This document shows positions 1-9,374 of a stretch of 64,000 nucleotides of DNA, piece after piece. The position numbers and the translations under genes were made by a program. Each line of letters starts with the position of its first letter. Within the stretch, counting starts at the first letter, position 1. The notes beneath the pieces were generated by a model. It was not told the origin of the DNA, did not search any database, and saw only the letters and a list, made by a program, of their open reading frames with translations. The stretch is from Epithemia pelagica (Eukaryota > Bacillariophyta > Bacillariophyceae > Surirellales > Surirellaceae). The stretch covers positions 3,534,001-3,598,000 of the forward strand of contig OX337230.1 in assembly GCA_946965045.2 (NCBI GenBank), given 5' to 3'.

Positions 1-1250
1 TAGTTGTCGTTGAAGTGGGAGTAATGTGCGCATGCTGGTACTGGCAGCGATATATTCTGCCTCCATTGTAGAGAGGGCGATCTCGGTTTGCAATTTGCTT
101 GACCATGTCACAGGGGAACCGCCTAGAGAAATCAGGAAGCCGGTACGCGATCGTACACTAGAAGGATCTTGGGGGTCGTCGTTTCCCCAAATTCCGGCGA
201 AATCTGCATCCACAAAACAGTCGAGATTGAGATCTTTCGAGGGCTTAAGTTTTAAGCCTTGATCACTTGTGCCCTGTAAGTATCTTCCAATTCGTTTTAA
301 GGCTTCTCCGTGTGTCACTCGTGGATCGTTGCTGAATCGTGCTGCTTGGTGGATCGCAAAAGCACAATCTGGACGAGTATTGTTCCCAAGATACAATAAC
401 ATGCCGACCACGGAACGGTAGTTGAAGTCTTCAGAGAAAGGAGGCTTGTGTTTGTCTTTGCCGAGTGTCTTTGTCGCGGGTGTTTTCTTTGGAGAGCTAT
501 CGTTGAGTCCCAGTGCTGAAATGATACTGCGAGTGAGGTGTGGTTGTGTGAGTGTCATGCTGCCGTCGCTCGAACGGGTAATCTGAACTCCGAGGTAAGT
601 GGGCAAGTCTCCGAGGTGGTCAAAATCCATTTTCAATTTGGTGAGACCGTGTAACAACTCATCGACTGCTGCTTGATTTACTCCACAGATGATAGCATCG
701 TCGACGTATGTCACCATGATACATCCAGCCTTGCAGAAGAGACAAGGATCGTTGCCGTCCGGTGTGAGTCCAAGTGTTTCAAGCCGTGTTTTCAGGTAGT
801 CATACCACAGTCGTGGTGCTCGACAGTCACCGTACAAGCTCTTGTTTACTTCAAGGATTTTCTCACTGTGGCCTTGCCCGTAGCCGGAAGGTAAATTGAC
901 GTAGATGGGCTCGGGCAAACTGGATTGGACGAAGGCATTTTTGAAGTCGATTGAGGCTGTAACCAGGTTGTGCTGCAGTGATAGAATCAACAATAAACGA
1001 ACAGAGGGCCAGTCAATGACGGGTGCGAAAGTGTCCTCCTTGTCGGAGGTAGCCTTCTGTTGGTCGCCTCGAACCACCAGGCGTGCCTTGTAACGGGAGA
1101 TGGTACCGTTGGGGAGACGCTTCCGTTTGAGTGTCCACATTGTATCTACAATCTCTTTGCCTTTGGCGTTGCTTCGTGGGACAAGACGAAAGGTCCCTTT
1201 TCCTTCCAATTCATCCAATTCACGGTCCATGGCGATGAACCATTTCTTTG
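1..1250 (-). CDS. pol: copia Pol, reverse transcriptase and RNase H (partial)
   Basis: From about 1250 down to the window edge a different minus-strand frame is open without stops. It begins with the typical copia RT entry (LVPRSNAKGKEIV, then YKARLVVRG), contains the catalytic YVDD at about 700-711, and continues into RNase H with VDADFAG and the conserved AEYIAASTS segment at 20-60. No start codon is expected, because this is the continuation of Pol after the frame change. The protein is cut at position 1 by the end of the window. Confidence 0.88.
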
Positions 1251-3344
1251 TTCCTCAGGAGTCATCCGTGGTAAATCGAAGTAGGAGGGGTTGTCGGCGT
1301 CAAACGATTTGGAGGCGAAGTAACGTGGATCCCAATCATCAATCAACTGTTGAGCGGTAGTGGCTTGGAGAGAGAAGGATCGATCGTTGAGGTAGCACGG
1401 TTCGCCCAGATCAGGGTCGCTCCAGTGAGTCCAATCGAGAGCGTTGGCCATGGTAGCGAAAGTGGAGGCATCGTTGTTGACAGATGTGGTTGAAAAGAAG
1501 AAATGGGCGTTGTGGACAAAGGTGCTGTGGTGACGAAGGCAGTGCGTACTCCAGCTGCTGTCGTCGGACGGGAGATCGAAACGAACGTGGCGTTCAGGGT
1601 CGGGAAATCGTCGTGTCTGGGAACGATTGCGACGAGATCGACGTGGTGCCGATGGTTCCAACTGTGGCTCGCCCGTTTCGTTTGGGAGTTCCAACTCTGG
1701 CTCGCCCGTTTCGTCGATGGGTTCCAACTGTGGCTCGCCCGGTTCGACCGGAGGTGGAGGTGGTGGTTCCAACTCTGGCTCGCCCAACTCCAAAACGGTG
1801 GGTTCCAAGTCATGTCCTGGTGGGTTGCCAAGTGGGAACTCTGTCTGTACTTGTGGTTGTAGTTGTTGCTCGCCCTCGACAGCGTGAGGATCGGACGGAG
1901 GGAGCATGGTGTCGATGTTGGAATCACTTGGAGGCAACCAGGATGGGTCCAAAGGTGGCAAGGGACCGTCAATGCTGGAATCGTGGTCATCAAGGTAGTG
2001 GTCACGTGTGACAAAATCGGGAAAATCAGCGCCGTCGGATGGTGGTGTCCAATTGCTGTGGACTGTGTGAAACAATTCATCGTGGACGACGTGAAATTGT
2101 GGACTGATGTGGTTGGTAGTAAGATTTCGAATCAGGCCCACCGTCGTCGAGTGCTGGTTGGAGAAACCCAAGAATTGTCCTTGGCGGGCGCGAGAGTTCC
2201 ATTTTGGGAGTTTCTTGCCGTCTTGGATACGTGGATCAAGTACGTAGGAAGGGCAGCCCCACACGCGGAGACGACGAAGTTGAGTACATGGTTCCTTCAA
2301 CCCGGTAAAGATTTCAATGGGAGACAAGGTGGAGTCTTCAGTGGGAGTGTGGTTGTAGATCCACGTGGCGTAGTCCAATGCCATGGGCCACAATGTCGGA
2401 GAGAAACCATCAGGCCAGTGAAGGTGGCAATGGATCATCATGGTGCGAGCCATGCTCGTCACGGTTTGTATGGCCCTTTCTGCGCCCCCATTTTGATGGT
2501 GAGCGCCGACGCCCGAAACGGTGTGGAGTGGTGGTGGTGTTTGAACCCGATCGGCGCGGAGAGATTTCTCAAAGGCAGTACTTGTGAGGATGCCATTGTC
2601 GGTGTGATAGCGACGAATGGTTCGACCAACCTGGGAGGCGAATGTTTCGAACGTAAACTTGGACCGAATCGTGTCGCTGCCTCCAAGGGATACTTGTGGA
2701 TAGACGAAAATGGCTCTTGAAGCGTGATCGAAAAATAGGGTGCCGCCTGTGAGATGTAAGTATCTTGGTTTTGGGATAAAGGGTTCCGAATCAGTGTCGA
2801 AGCCGAGGGAATCGATCAAGGTAATCCAACGTGGAGAGTCTGCAACGAAGAATGTCTCAAAAAGTTGACTGGCGACCTGTGTATCGGTCAAATTGTTCAC
2901 ATACGTTTCCCATAATTCGAAATGTCGTCGTGCTCGGAGATGTTTGCGTCGAATCTCGCCCCAGAACCGAAAAGGGCGTCGAAAGAGTTGACGACCGAGA
3001 GGGTATGTACTAGAAGCGAAACGAAGTTGACGACGGTGAATGGCACAAGTGGAACTGGGAGTGAGAGCAATGGCGTGGTCAAGGATCAACAGCCGGGAGT
3101 CGAAACCGCTTGGAGGAAAGGCATGAGGAAGTAGGAAGTCCGAATCGAGCCGAGCCAAATAAGGAGGAAGAGAGGACACAGCCGTGGGAGCAAAGAAACC
3201 AGTTACACCAATCAACCAAGAGTCGCAGACCGTCGAAACGAGAATCCAAAGGTAAAAGAGAGAACCAAGTCGTCGCGTCCGAAGGGAATGAAACCGAGTG
3301 TGAAGTAAAGGAACCAACAATAAGACTGTCAGAGTGAGGACCAA
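1146..3344 (-). CDS. pol: copia Pol, integrase part (frame-disrupted)
   Basis: This is an open frame of 732 codons whose first codon is not ATG. It contains a retroviral-type integrase core: the segment with GGTLFFDHASRAIF, then YHTDNG, then GVGAHHQNGGAERAIQTV supplies the expected D, D and E region. It is followed by the ORF-B-type stretch GCPSYVLDPR. The C-terminal linker has tandem acidic repeats of the type GEPELEP. The first 150 or so residues are not recognisable as protease or pre-integrase and may be frameshifted. The frame reaches a TAG at 1146, but the RT frame takes over from about 1250, consistent with one lost base in the A-run of the coding strand near 1243-1250. Confidence 0.7.
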   Translation of the reverse strand: MVLTLTVLLLVPLLHTRFHSLRTRRLGSLFYLWILVSTVCDSWLIGVTGFFAPTAVSSLPPYLARLDSDFLLPHAFPPSGFDSRLLILDHAIALTPSSTCAIHRRQLRFASSTYPLGRQLFRRPFRFWGEIRRKHLRARRHFELWETYVNNLTDTQVASQLFETFFVADSPRWITLIDSLGFDTDSEPFIPKPRYLHLTGGTLFFDHASRAIFVYPQVSLGGSDTIRSKFTFETFASQVGRTIRRYHTDNGILTSTAFEKSLRADRVQTPPPLHTVSGVGAHHQNGGAERAIQTVTSMARTMMIHCHLHWPDGFSPTLWPMALDYATWIYNHTPTEDSTLSPIEIFTGLKEPCTQLRRLRVWGCPSYVLDPRIQDGKKLPKWNSRARQGQFLGFSNQHSTTVGLIRNLTTNHISPQFHVVHDELFHTVHSNWTPPSDGADFPDFVTRDHYLDDHDSSIDGPLPPLDPSWLPPSDSNIDTMLPPSDPHAVEGEQQLQPQVQTEFPLGNPPGHDLEPTVLELGEPELEPPPPPPVEPGEPQLEPIDETGEPELELPNETGEPQLEPSAPRRSRRNRSQTRRFPDPERHVRFDLPSDDSSWSTHCLRHHSTFVHNAHFFFSTTSVNNDASTFATMANALDWTHWSDPDLGEPCYLNDRSFSLQATTAQQLIDDWDPRYFASKSFDADNPSYFDLPRMTPEEQRNGSSPWTVNWMNWKEKGPFVLSHEATPKAKRL
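1640..1790. repeat. Minisatellite in copia pol linker
   Basis: The unit TTCCAACTCTGGCTCGCCC and close variants occur four times in about 150 bp, spaced roughly 35-60 bp. On the coding (minus) strand they encode the GEP(Q/E)LE repeats between integrase and RT. Confidence 0.7.
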
Positions 3345-3463
3345 GGGGCCGAACTAGGACCAAAAGTAAAGGCTGGACAGGGACCAAAGGCCATGGCACC
3401 ACGACAGAATCTCCATGTAAGTGGGAAAAGGGGCGTGCGAGCACTGGAGAGATGCTCGCCCCA

Positions 3464-4870
3464 TTAAAAATCCCGTAGGCGAAGAGAGGACACCGAAGCC
3501 GTCACACCGCTCGGAGAAGACGTCGAAGGTGAAGAAGGGGCAGTATCGGAGCCGTCATTCGGAGACGAGTCAGCAGCAGTGGTGGTATTGGCTGAATTGG
3601 TTGTTGTCTCGGGTGCATGGGCTTGGGTACGGCGAGCCTTGACTTTCGACGGATCGTGGCGAGATGTACTGTGGTTGCCCCACCGGCCCAGACCATCTTC
3701 AGTACCATTGGGGCATAAGGCACACCACCAAATTTTGCGATCCTTGTTCAGTGGGTGAGGGCGCCAGTTGGGTTCGCCGTCCTTGGGAGGTGTCGTGTCG
3801 ATAGGAAGACGGTTGCGACGACCATTGCCAGAGTCTGAAGTTTTCTTGCTGTCGGACAGTTTCTTGCTAGAACTTGTGAAGGAAGAGCTGTCATGGCTAC
3901 TCGTGGGTAACCATTTGTCGGCAAGTAAAAGGTCATTGTACTTGAGGATCACACGTTCACGGAGAGCCACGAAATCAAGAAGAATCGGGTCGTCATTGTT
4001 CTCGAGATTGTCCAAAAGACTCACGAACTTGGGAACTGTGCAAGTTTGTAGTTGCACAAAGAAAATGTTGGCAACGTCCTTCGGGACATGGCCACTCACA
4101 TTGAGGCGCATAATAGCGTTGTTGAACGTGGCACAAAAGTTGGGAATGTTTTCGCCGGGATAGTCGGTTACGGAGTGAGATTCCAAACGGCGAACAATGT
4201 GACGGGCAGCTTCGTGGGTAGTGGACATCATCTGGTTGAGTATCATGTGGAGGATGAGCGGTCCGCCTTGTTCATTCTGAGGGATTGACACCAAGCGATG
4301 TTCAATATCAGAACGAAGCGTTGAATCACACGAGGCAAGTAGCATCTCCTGTGTCCAGGACAAGTTCTGAGGATGAATCTTCTCACTTGTGTTCTCAGCG
4401 TAAGCTTGGTTGCTAAGACGGACTTGGGCCTCAGAAATGGTACAAGCGGACTCAAGCAAGTCTGTAGTAGCCCTGGATTCGTCAAGCGTGCCGGTGATCG
4501 GGTCGATGGGAAGGACCTGAAAGACGGATTGCATGCAATAGCTAGTTAAGCGCCCCTTTAGGTTGAAAAGTTGCATCATCACCTTGTTGTTATTCCCGAA
4601 GAAATCAGTGTCTTCCGTGATACGAATGCTGGCTGTTTCCAGAGTAAATGGAGGTGAGAGAGCAGTCACGGCTTCGTTGCGAAACTCAAACAGGTTCTTC
4701 CCGCCAAGGGACTCGCGATACTTGGGCGTTACCGTGTCGGCGAAAGCGCCAAGTTCAAAGACGCGATTCTTCTTTGCCGTAAACGTGATTCCATTGATCG
4801 TAGCGGTGTCGCCGCCCATGGTCGGTTCAGCGGCCTTTGTAGGCGTGGAGAAAGGGGTGTTAAGCTTCAT
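3464..4870 (-). CDS. gag: copia Gag (capsid/nucleocapsid) polyprotein
   Basis: This is a 468-residue frame from ATG 4870, the first ATG after the putative LTR and primer-binding site. The frame is open further upstream (to 5593), but that part would lie in the LTR and has no Gag character. The central part is helical and Gag-like. Near the C terminus is a Cys/His cluster, WWCALCPNGTEDGLG followed by H and H residues, matching the modified zinc knuckle of diatom copia Gag proteins. The tail is Ser/Thr/Ala-rich. The frame ends at 3464 and does not continue into pol, so pol expression would need a frameshift. Confidence 0.72.
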   Translation of the reverse strand: MKLNTPFSTPTKAAEPTMGGDTATINGITFTAKKNRVFELGAFADTVTPKYRESLGGKNLFEFRNEAVTALSPPFTLETASIRITEDTDFFGNNNKVMMQLFNLKGRLTSYCMQSVFQVLPIDPITGTLDESRATTDLLESACTISEAQVRLSNQAYAENTSEKIHPQNLSWTQEMLLASCDSTLRSDIEHRLVSIPQNEQGGPLILHMILNQMMSTTHEAARHIVRRLESHSVTDYPGENIPNFCATFNNAIMRLNVSGHVPKDVANIFFVQLQTCTVPKFVSLLDNLENNDDPILLDFVALRERVILKYNDLLLADKWLPTSSHDSSSFTSSSKKLSDSKKTSDSGNGRRNRLPIDTTPPKDGEPNWRPHPLNKDRKIWWCALCPNGTEDGLGRWGNHSTSRHDPSKVKARRTQAHAPETTTNSANTTTAADSSPNDGSDTAPSSPSTSSPSGVTASVSSLRLRDF

Positions 4871-4916
4871 TGTTGTTGTTCTTGAAAGTAGCTTCAGAGA
4901 GTTTTCAGGTACCAAA

Positions 4917-5454
4917 TGTTGCTTTGGTTGTGCAATGAGGACGTTCCGATGAAAACTGATTTGTGAAGCGGTCGTGAAAGTGGTAGATTCAAAGGAATCT
5001 GAATCACACTTCACCTTGAAAGGTAGCGGATACAATCGGTTGGGAGTCAAGGGCTTTGTTTTCTTGAGTCTCTCCACGATTCGAGGGTTAAGTAAAGAAA
5101 GAGAACCTTGCATGTTCCAAAGCGAGTATGTGAGAAAGAGTATCAACACCCAGCGGTAGCGTTTGGGCTCATAACCTGTCGTTGTGTTGGTATTTAAGGA
5201 GGCGCTCGCTTTGAGGGAGTCAGGAGTGATGTTAATGGCCGTAACCGCTTGGGGTTGGTCATTGTCGGGTCTTTCGTTTGGAAGGTTCATGGTTGGTCCT
5301 AATAGTGGTGGAAGTAGAGATACGTTTTGGTAGTGTTTGAAAGTTATGATATTACGATTAGGTCTAAGAGGTGATGGTGAGTGCTGAGGTCGATTTTGTA
5401 TGTGGGAATTTATGAGACAGATGTTTTTCTGTCGGACAGATGTTTGTTCCGACA
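4917..5454 (-). repeat. Putative 5' LTR of the copia element
   Basis: On the minus strand the stretch begins TGTCGGAACA at 5454 and ends AAGCAACA at 4917, giving the expected TG...CA ends. Directly after it comes TTTGGTACCTGA, which partly resembles the TGGTATCAGAG initiator-Met primer-binding site of many copia elements. The first good gag ATG follows at 4870. The second LTR is outside the window, so the limits could not be confirmed by comparing copies. A short inverted repeat (CTGTCGGACAG and relatives) lies at the outer end. Confidence 0.45.
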
Positions 5455-5965
5455 TTGAGCGGACAATGATAGTAATCATTAACGTTACTTGAACAAACCC
5501 GAAATCGCACTGCGAACTAACGATCATTCGGGTTCTCTGGTATATACGAAAGGCACTCGAGCGAAAATGATGGCAACAGCACAACGAGCGCAAACTTTCC
5601 CCCGAGAAGGTGGAGTGTTGGAAGCGGTGACGCCCTTCGACCGATTCAGAACCTAGCTAGAATCGCTACAATTTCGTTTCGAATGGGTGGGAAACGGTGT
5701 GCTTTTCCGAGCGGTGTTCCATCCGTCCCGCCAGAACCAAGAGAGAGCACCACGCGTCTGTCTGTTGTGGTCGCCTCCCTTCGAATTGGTTGTGCATCGA
5801 TACAACCCTTCGTCATGCGAACGGAGAGTCCGAAAAATAGCTAGAATCACTACAATCTATTCAAATCTGCAGAAAACGGTTCCATTTAAAATTGTTATTC
5901 CAGAGGAAGCCCTCCCATCGCTCGCTCTCACCATGTGCCATTTCCTGGACAGCGTCGTTTGGTTG
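5455..5965. other. Intergenic, between copia element and thioredoxin-like gene
   Basis: I see no coding potential supported by similarity. The motif TAGCTAGAATC(G/A)CTACAAT occurs twice, at about 5653 and 5841, as a short direct repeat 188 bp apart. Confidence 0.5.
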
Positions 5966-6592
5966 TTACCAGACGCCCTGATCGAGGGGCCAGCCCGCGA
6001 GGGCCCGAACTCCCTGCGATTCGGCCGGCACAAAGGCCAGCTCGGTCCCGTCGGCGGGATCCAGGACCACCAGGGCGGGAACCCCCGACCGACGCCCTTG
6101 AAAGCCGAGGTTCATCATCTCCGATCCGGACCACACCCCAAAGGTTTTCTTGCACTTCCGTGCCTCTTCGAAGGGCACGCAGGGCATGCCCAGGGCCCCG
6201 GCCCGTGCCACCGCCTCGGCCTCGGACCGATCCGACGGGACGTAGATCAGTGCCACGGGCGTGCCCGCATCGTCCGCCGCTTGCGCAAACCGCTGCAGCG
6301 CCGGCTCGAAGGAGGTGCACATGGGACACCAGCCCGCGGAAAAATACAGGGCCACCCGCTTGCCGGCCAGGTCCTCGGCGAGCTCTTTGGATTCGAGGAG
6401 GGGCGCCAGCGAGGCCAGGGCGGCTTCGGTGGCGGCCATGTCCCGGGCGATGTCGGTTCGACGAGGTCCCGGCTCGGAACCAGGATGGAACGGCCGGGAG
6501 AGGAGTGCCATCGCTCCCTGGTACCATTCCGTCACAGCCACAAGAGTAAGAAGCAGCAGCGTGGGAAGCCTGCGACACCGACGGGAGAGCAT
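5966..6592 (-). CDS. Secreted thioredoxin-like protein (WCPMC active site)
   Basis: The 208-residue protein starts at ATG 6592. This start was chosen because it gives an N-terminal signal-peptide-like segment (RRLPTLLLLTLVAVTEW); the frame is open upstream but lacks signal character. Residues 80-92 form a beta strand plus redox motif, ALYFSAGWCPMC. The sequence then resembles the nucleoredoxin/tryparedoxin branch of the thioredoxin fold (VALIYVPSDRS, a cis-Pro region GVPALVVLDP and a C-terminal helix). It probably acts as a disulfide oxidoreductase in the secretory pathway or a plastid compartment. The CPMC spacing is canonical CxxC. The family is clear; the exact substrate and compartment are not. 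Confidence 0.75.
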   Translation of the reverse strand: MLSRRCRRLPTLLLLTLVAVTEWYQGAMALLSRPFHPGSEPGPRRTDIARDMAATEAALASLAPLLESKELAEDLAGKRVALYFSAGWCPMCTSFEPALQRFAQAADDAGTPVALIYVPSDRSEAEAVARAGALGMPCVPFEEARKCKKTFGVWSGSEMMNLGFQGRRSGVPALVVLDPADGTELAFVPAESQGVRALAGWPLDQGVW

Positions 6593-7862
6593 CTTGATCG
6601 TCGTCGATTTTGTTGGGTGGTCGCGAAGAGTGTTTCCAACGAGAGAACGATGCCACGAGAGAGCACGGCTGGAAAGTTCAATGGATGGATGAATTCGGGG
6701 AAATGCAAGCCTCCACTCTAGTTGAGTTTGAAAAGGACAAGGTAGAGGAACACGAAAGGAAGACGGCCGAGGCATCTCTTGCTAGTAGAGAGACTTGACA
6801 TCGCCTCACGGGAGGTGTTTGTTTTTCTTTTTTAGGGGCTTGATTGGTAGATCAATGAATGAATGCGTCAGTCCGAAACAATCAGTCCCGCAGGGGCAGT
6901 CCCGATCCAGGAAAATGGGTCGAACGAATCCATCATCCAAACGCGTATCAAACCGCCACCAAACAGGCCTGGGGATCGGAGCTCGTGCCGAAGGAGAACG
7001 CTTCAACAATCTGGTGCTAGTACATTTAGGGATCTTGCATTCCCGAACCGCGTCTTCTTTCAATCACCGTGCGCTACGGCCCACACTGGCAATATTGGGG
7101 CAATACATTCGAAAAAAATCGCAGCCCTGCGAATGAAAGTCGAATTTGGTGGCTTGAAAATCCAATCCGAGTCTTCCAAAGCTCTATTCGTTGCTCTCAC
7201 GCTATCATTCGAAAGAAATCGCAGTCCCGCGAATGGAAGTCGATTTTGGTGGCTTGAAAATCCAATCCGAGTCTTCCAAAGCTCTATTCGTTGCTCTGAC
7301 GCTATCAAAGTAACGTGCCTTAAATATTCCAACAACGTACTGATGACGATTTCCGAAACTACGAAGAAAAGAACGAGACTGCATTCAGACACATACAGAA
7401 CTTCAACCTCACTTATTAGCAGGCCTTGAACATCGGTGCAGTAAGTAATTTCTGAATCACATAAACCCTCACGACAAGAGAACAACGCGTTTTGGAGGAT
7501 CGCTTTCCCAAAAGAGAAGAGGATGACGTAGCACCACGAAGGGAACGCTTCGCTTTCAACAATACCGCGCTTTCATATGCTCGCGTTCCGGGAAGGGAAT
7601 CAGATGGCGCAAAACCGCGAAGGGAACGTTCCGGAAAGGGAAATAGATGGCGCAAAACCGCGAAGGGAACGATCGACTTTCAATGAGTAGACTCGTTTGC
7701 CGACCCGAGACTACGATCAACAATCTTGTGAAGAACTTGTCGCAAATCGCATGAAAACAGGTGGGCTACACCCAACGCACATAATTTTGAATTTTCATCA
7801 TCGAAATTGCAACGAAAACGAAAATACTCGACGACTAAACCGCCCCGAACAAACCGCCCAGC
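6593..7862. other. Intergenic with local tandem duplications
   Basis: Several short frames are open but none shows a recognisable domain. A 100-bp tandem duplication lies at 7106-7306. A 27-bp segment around AGATGGCGCAAAACCGCG is repeated near 7602 and 7645. The last part is the likely promoter and 5' UTR of the PPS-repeat gene. Confidence 0.5.
7106..7306. repeat. 100-bp tandem duplication (2 copies)
   Basis: The segment around ATTCGAAA(A/G)AAATCGCAG through TTCGTTGCTCT(C/G)ACGCTATCA recurs with an exact 100-bp offset and only a handful of mismatches. It is non-coding as far as can be seen. Confidence 0.85.
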
Positions 7863-9374
7863 ATGTTGACATTTCGTGGTCTCCTGTGCATCACGATGAT
7901 GCTCTGCGTCATCACTCTTTCCGAGACAGCCGGAAAAGACACAAAACACTCCAAGGCAGGCAAGAACTCCAAGAAAATGAAGAAGAAGGATAGCCAGGCA
8001 CCAAGTGATCGACCGAGTAATTTCCCCTCGGCCTTTCCCAGTGATGATCCTTCGTCCCATCCGTCTGCTTCACCCTCTGCCTCTCCTAGTGATAGACCAT
8101 CACTCTCCCCATCTGGGGAACCAAGTGATATCCCCTCTGATACTCCAAGTGATAGACCATCACTCTCCCCATCACAGGAACCCAGTGATGTCCCCTCTGC
8201 CTCTCCAAGTGATAGACCATCACTCTCCCCATCATGGGAACCAAGTGATATCCCCTCTGATACTCCAAGTGACAGACCATCACTCTCCCCATCACAGGAA
8301 CCCAGTGATGTCCCCTCTGCCTCTCCAAGTGATAGACCATCACTCTCCCCATCATGGGAACCAAGTGATATCCCCTCTGATACTCCAAGTGACAGACATT
8401 CACTCTCCCCATCACAGGAACCCAGTGATGTCCCCTCTGCCTCTCCAAGTGATAGACCATCACTCTCCCCATCATGGGAACCCAGTGATATCCCCTCTGA
8501 TACTCCAAGTGACAGACCATCACTGTCCCCATCATGGGAACCCAGTGATATACCCTCTGATGCTCCAAGTGACAGACCATCACTCTCCCCATCACAGGAA
8601 CCCAGTGATGTCCCCTCTGATGCTCCAAGTGATAGACCATCACTCTCCCCATCACAGGAACCCAGTGATGTCCCCTCTGATGCTCCAAGTGACAGACCAT
8701 CACTCTCCCCATCGGGGGAACCCAGTGATGTCCCCTCTGATGCTCCAAGTGGAATTCCACAGAAGCTCGGGTTAAGATACGTCGGAGTAGTCTATTACAC
8801 GTATGATAGATGTAGTTATTACCATGGGTACGAAAATAAGAACATCATCTTCAACGACGACGATGGTAATTGTGCGAATGAGAGTTGTGTGGCAGGACCC
8901 TACCGGCCCCTCTACCGGTTATTTTGCACTGGCAGCTCTCTTCCTGTGATTCCACTTGAACGTTCTTGTACAGCTAGATTATCATCTGTTGGTCAAGGTG
9001 CCGACGCCAACTGTTGTGATGCCGGCAGTTCTCCTTTTTACCGCATTGATACCGATGTGGTGACTTTGGATGCGACTGGTGGTTCCATCCGCTATGTCTA
9101 TAGCGCTCAAGCAATACCCGGTGGAAACAATGCGGGTGACTGGTATGACATAATGGTTCAATTGCTCAGAAAAGAAACGGGCGGGCGGCAGCTCGTTCTT
9201 GAAGGTTGTGTGGACTACCGGGGTGAAAACGTTGATGGATACAGGGGTTCTTTTGAGATTACCCGTCCGGGTAATTATTTCGTCCGTTTTGTTGTGGGTT
9301 CCTACGATCGAAGCAACGGAGGCCTTCTTGGTGCCGAATTCCAGCTGCATGATGTTGTGTACACCCCGAACTAA
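7863..9374 (+). CDS. Secreted PPS-repeat protein with C-terminal Cys-containing domain
   Basis: The 503-residue protein starts at ATG 7863 with a signal peptide (FRGLLCITMMLCVITLS), followed by a Lys-rich stretch. Residues 77-296 are eleven 20-residue repeats of the form DRPSLSPS(G/Q/W)EPSD(I/V)PS. Such Pro/Ser/Asp 'PPS' repeats are known from diatom extracellular and cell-wall-associated proteins and are probably extended, glycosylated or phosphorylated linkers. The last 200 residues are a non-repetitive domain with about seven Cys, many Tyr, and beta-rich segments (RYVYSAQAIPGG, NYFVRFVVGSYD). I do not recognise this domain. It may be a carbohydrate- or surface-binding module, but that is inference. 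Confidence 0.8.
   Translation: MLTFRGLLCITMMLCVITLSETAGKDTKHSKAGKNSKKMKKKDSQAPSDRPSNFPSAFPSDDPSSHPSASPSASPSDRPSLSPSGEPSDIPSDTPSDRPSLSPSQEPSDVPSASPSDRPSLSPSWEPSDIPSDTPSDRPSLSPSQEPSDVPSASPSDRPSLSPSWEPSDIPSDTPSDRHSLSPSQEPSDVPSASPSDRPSLSPSWEPSDIPSDTPSDRPSLSPSWEPSDIPSDAPSDRPSLSPSQEPSDVPSDAPSDRPSLSPSQEPSDVPSDAPSDRPSLSPSGEPSDVPSDAPSGIPQKLGLRYVGVVYYTYDRCSYYHGYENKNIIFNDDDGNCANESCVAGPYRPLYRLFCTGSSLPVIPLERSCTARLSSVGQGADANCCDAGSSPFYRIDTDVVTLDATGGSIRYVYSAQAIPGGNNAGDWYDIMVQLLRKETGGRQLVLEGCVDYRGENVDGYRGSFEITRPGNYFVRFVVGSYDRSNGGLLGAEFQLHDVVYTPN
8091..8750. repeat. 60-bp coding tandem array, 11 units
   Basis: Eleven units of exactly 60 bp (20 codons) are in register. Units 2-7 alternate between a QEPSDVPSASP type and a WEPSDIPSDTP type, giving a 120-bp higher-order repeat copied three times. 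The last units are of the DAPS type. Because 60 is divisible by 3, other frames on both strands are also open here and should not be taken as genes. Confidence 0.95.

Larger units (their letters stand above)
1..5454 (-). mobile_element. Ty1/copia-type LTR retrotransposon, 5' part (truncated by window edge)
   Basis: Reading the minus strand there is a putative LTR (5454 to 4917), a gag frame with a zinc-knuckle-like Cys/His cluster, an integrase core, then reverse transcriptase with YVDD and a copia-type RNase H reaching position 1. The order Gag, integrase, RT, RNase H is diagnostic of Ty1/copia. The 3' LTR must lie left of the window. Gag, integrase and RT lie in three different minus-strand frames, whereas active copia elements usually use one or two. 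At least one change, near 1243-1250, looks like a 1-bp deletion, so this copy is probably no longer autonomous. No clear protease motif was found between gag and integrase. Confidence 0.88.

Noticed and set aside
1863-2720. 285-codon plus-strand frame inside the copia pol region
   Set aside because: It is antisense to the integrase frame, which has clear motifs; no domain is visible in the plus-strand reading.
8091-8750. Regular repeats suggesting a CRISPR array
   Set aside because: There are no unique spacers; the units are contiguous codon repeats in a eukaryotic gene. The 126-bp TPR array was rejected for the same reason.
8005-8775. Long plus-strand and minus-strand frames across the PPS array (256 and 224 codons)
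   Set aside because: They are open only because the 60-bp unit is a multiple of three and lacks stops in those frames; the real frame is the PPS one with a signal peptide.
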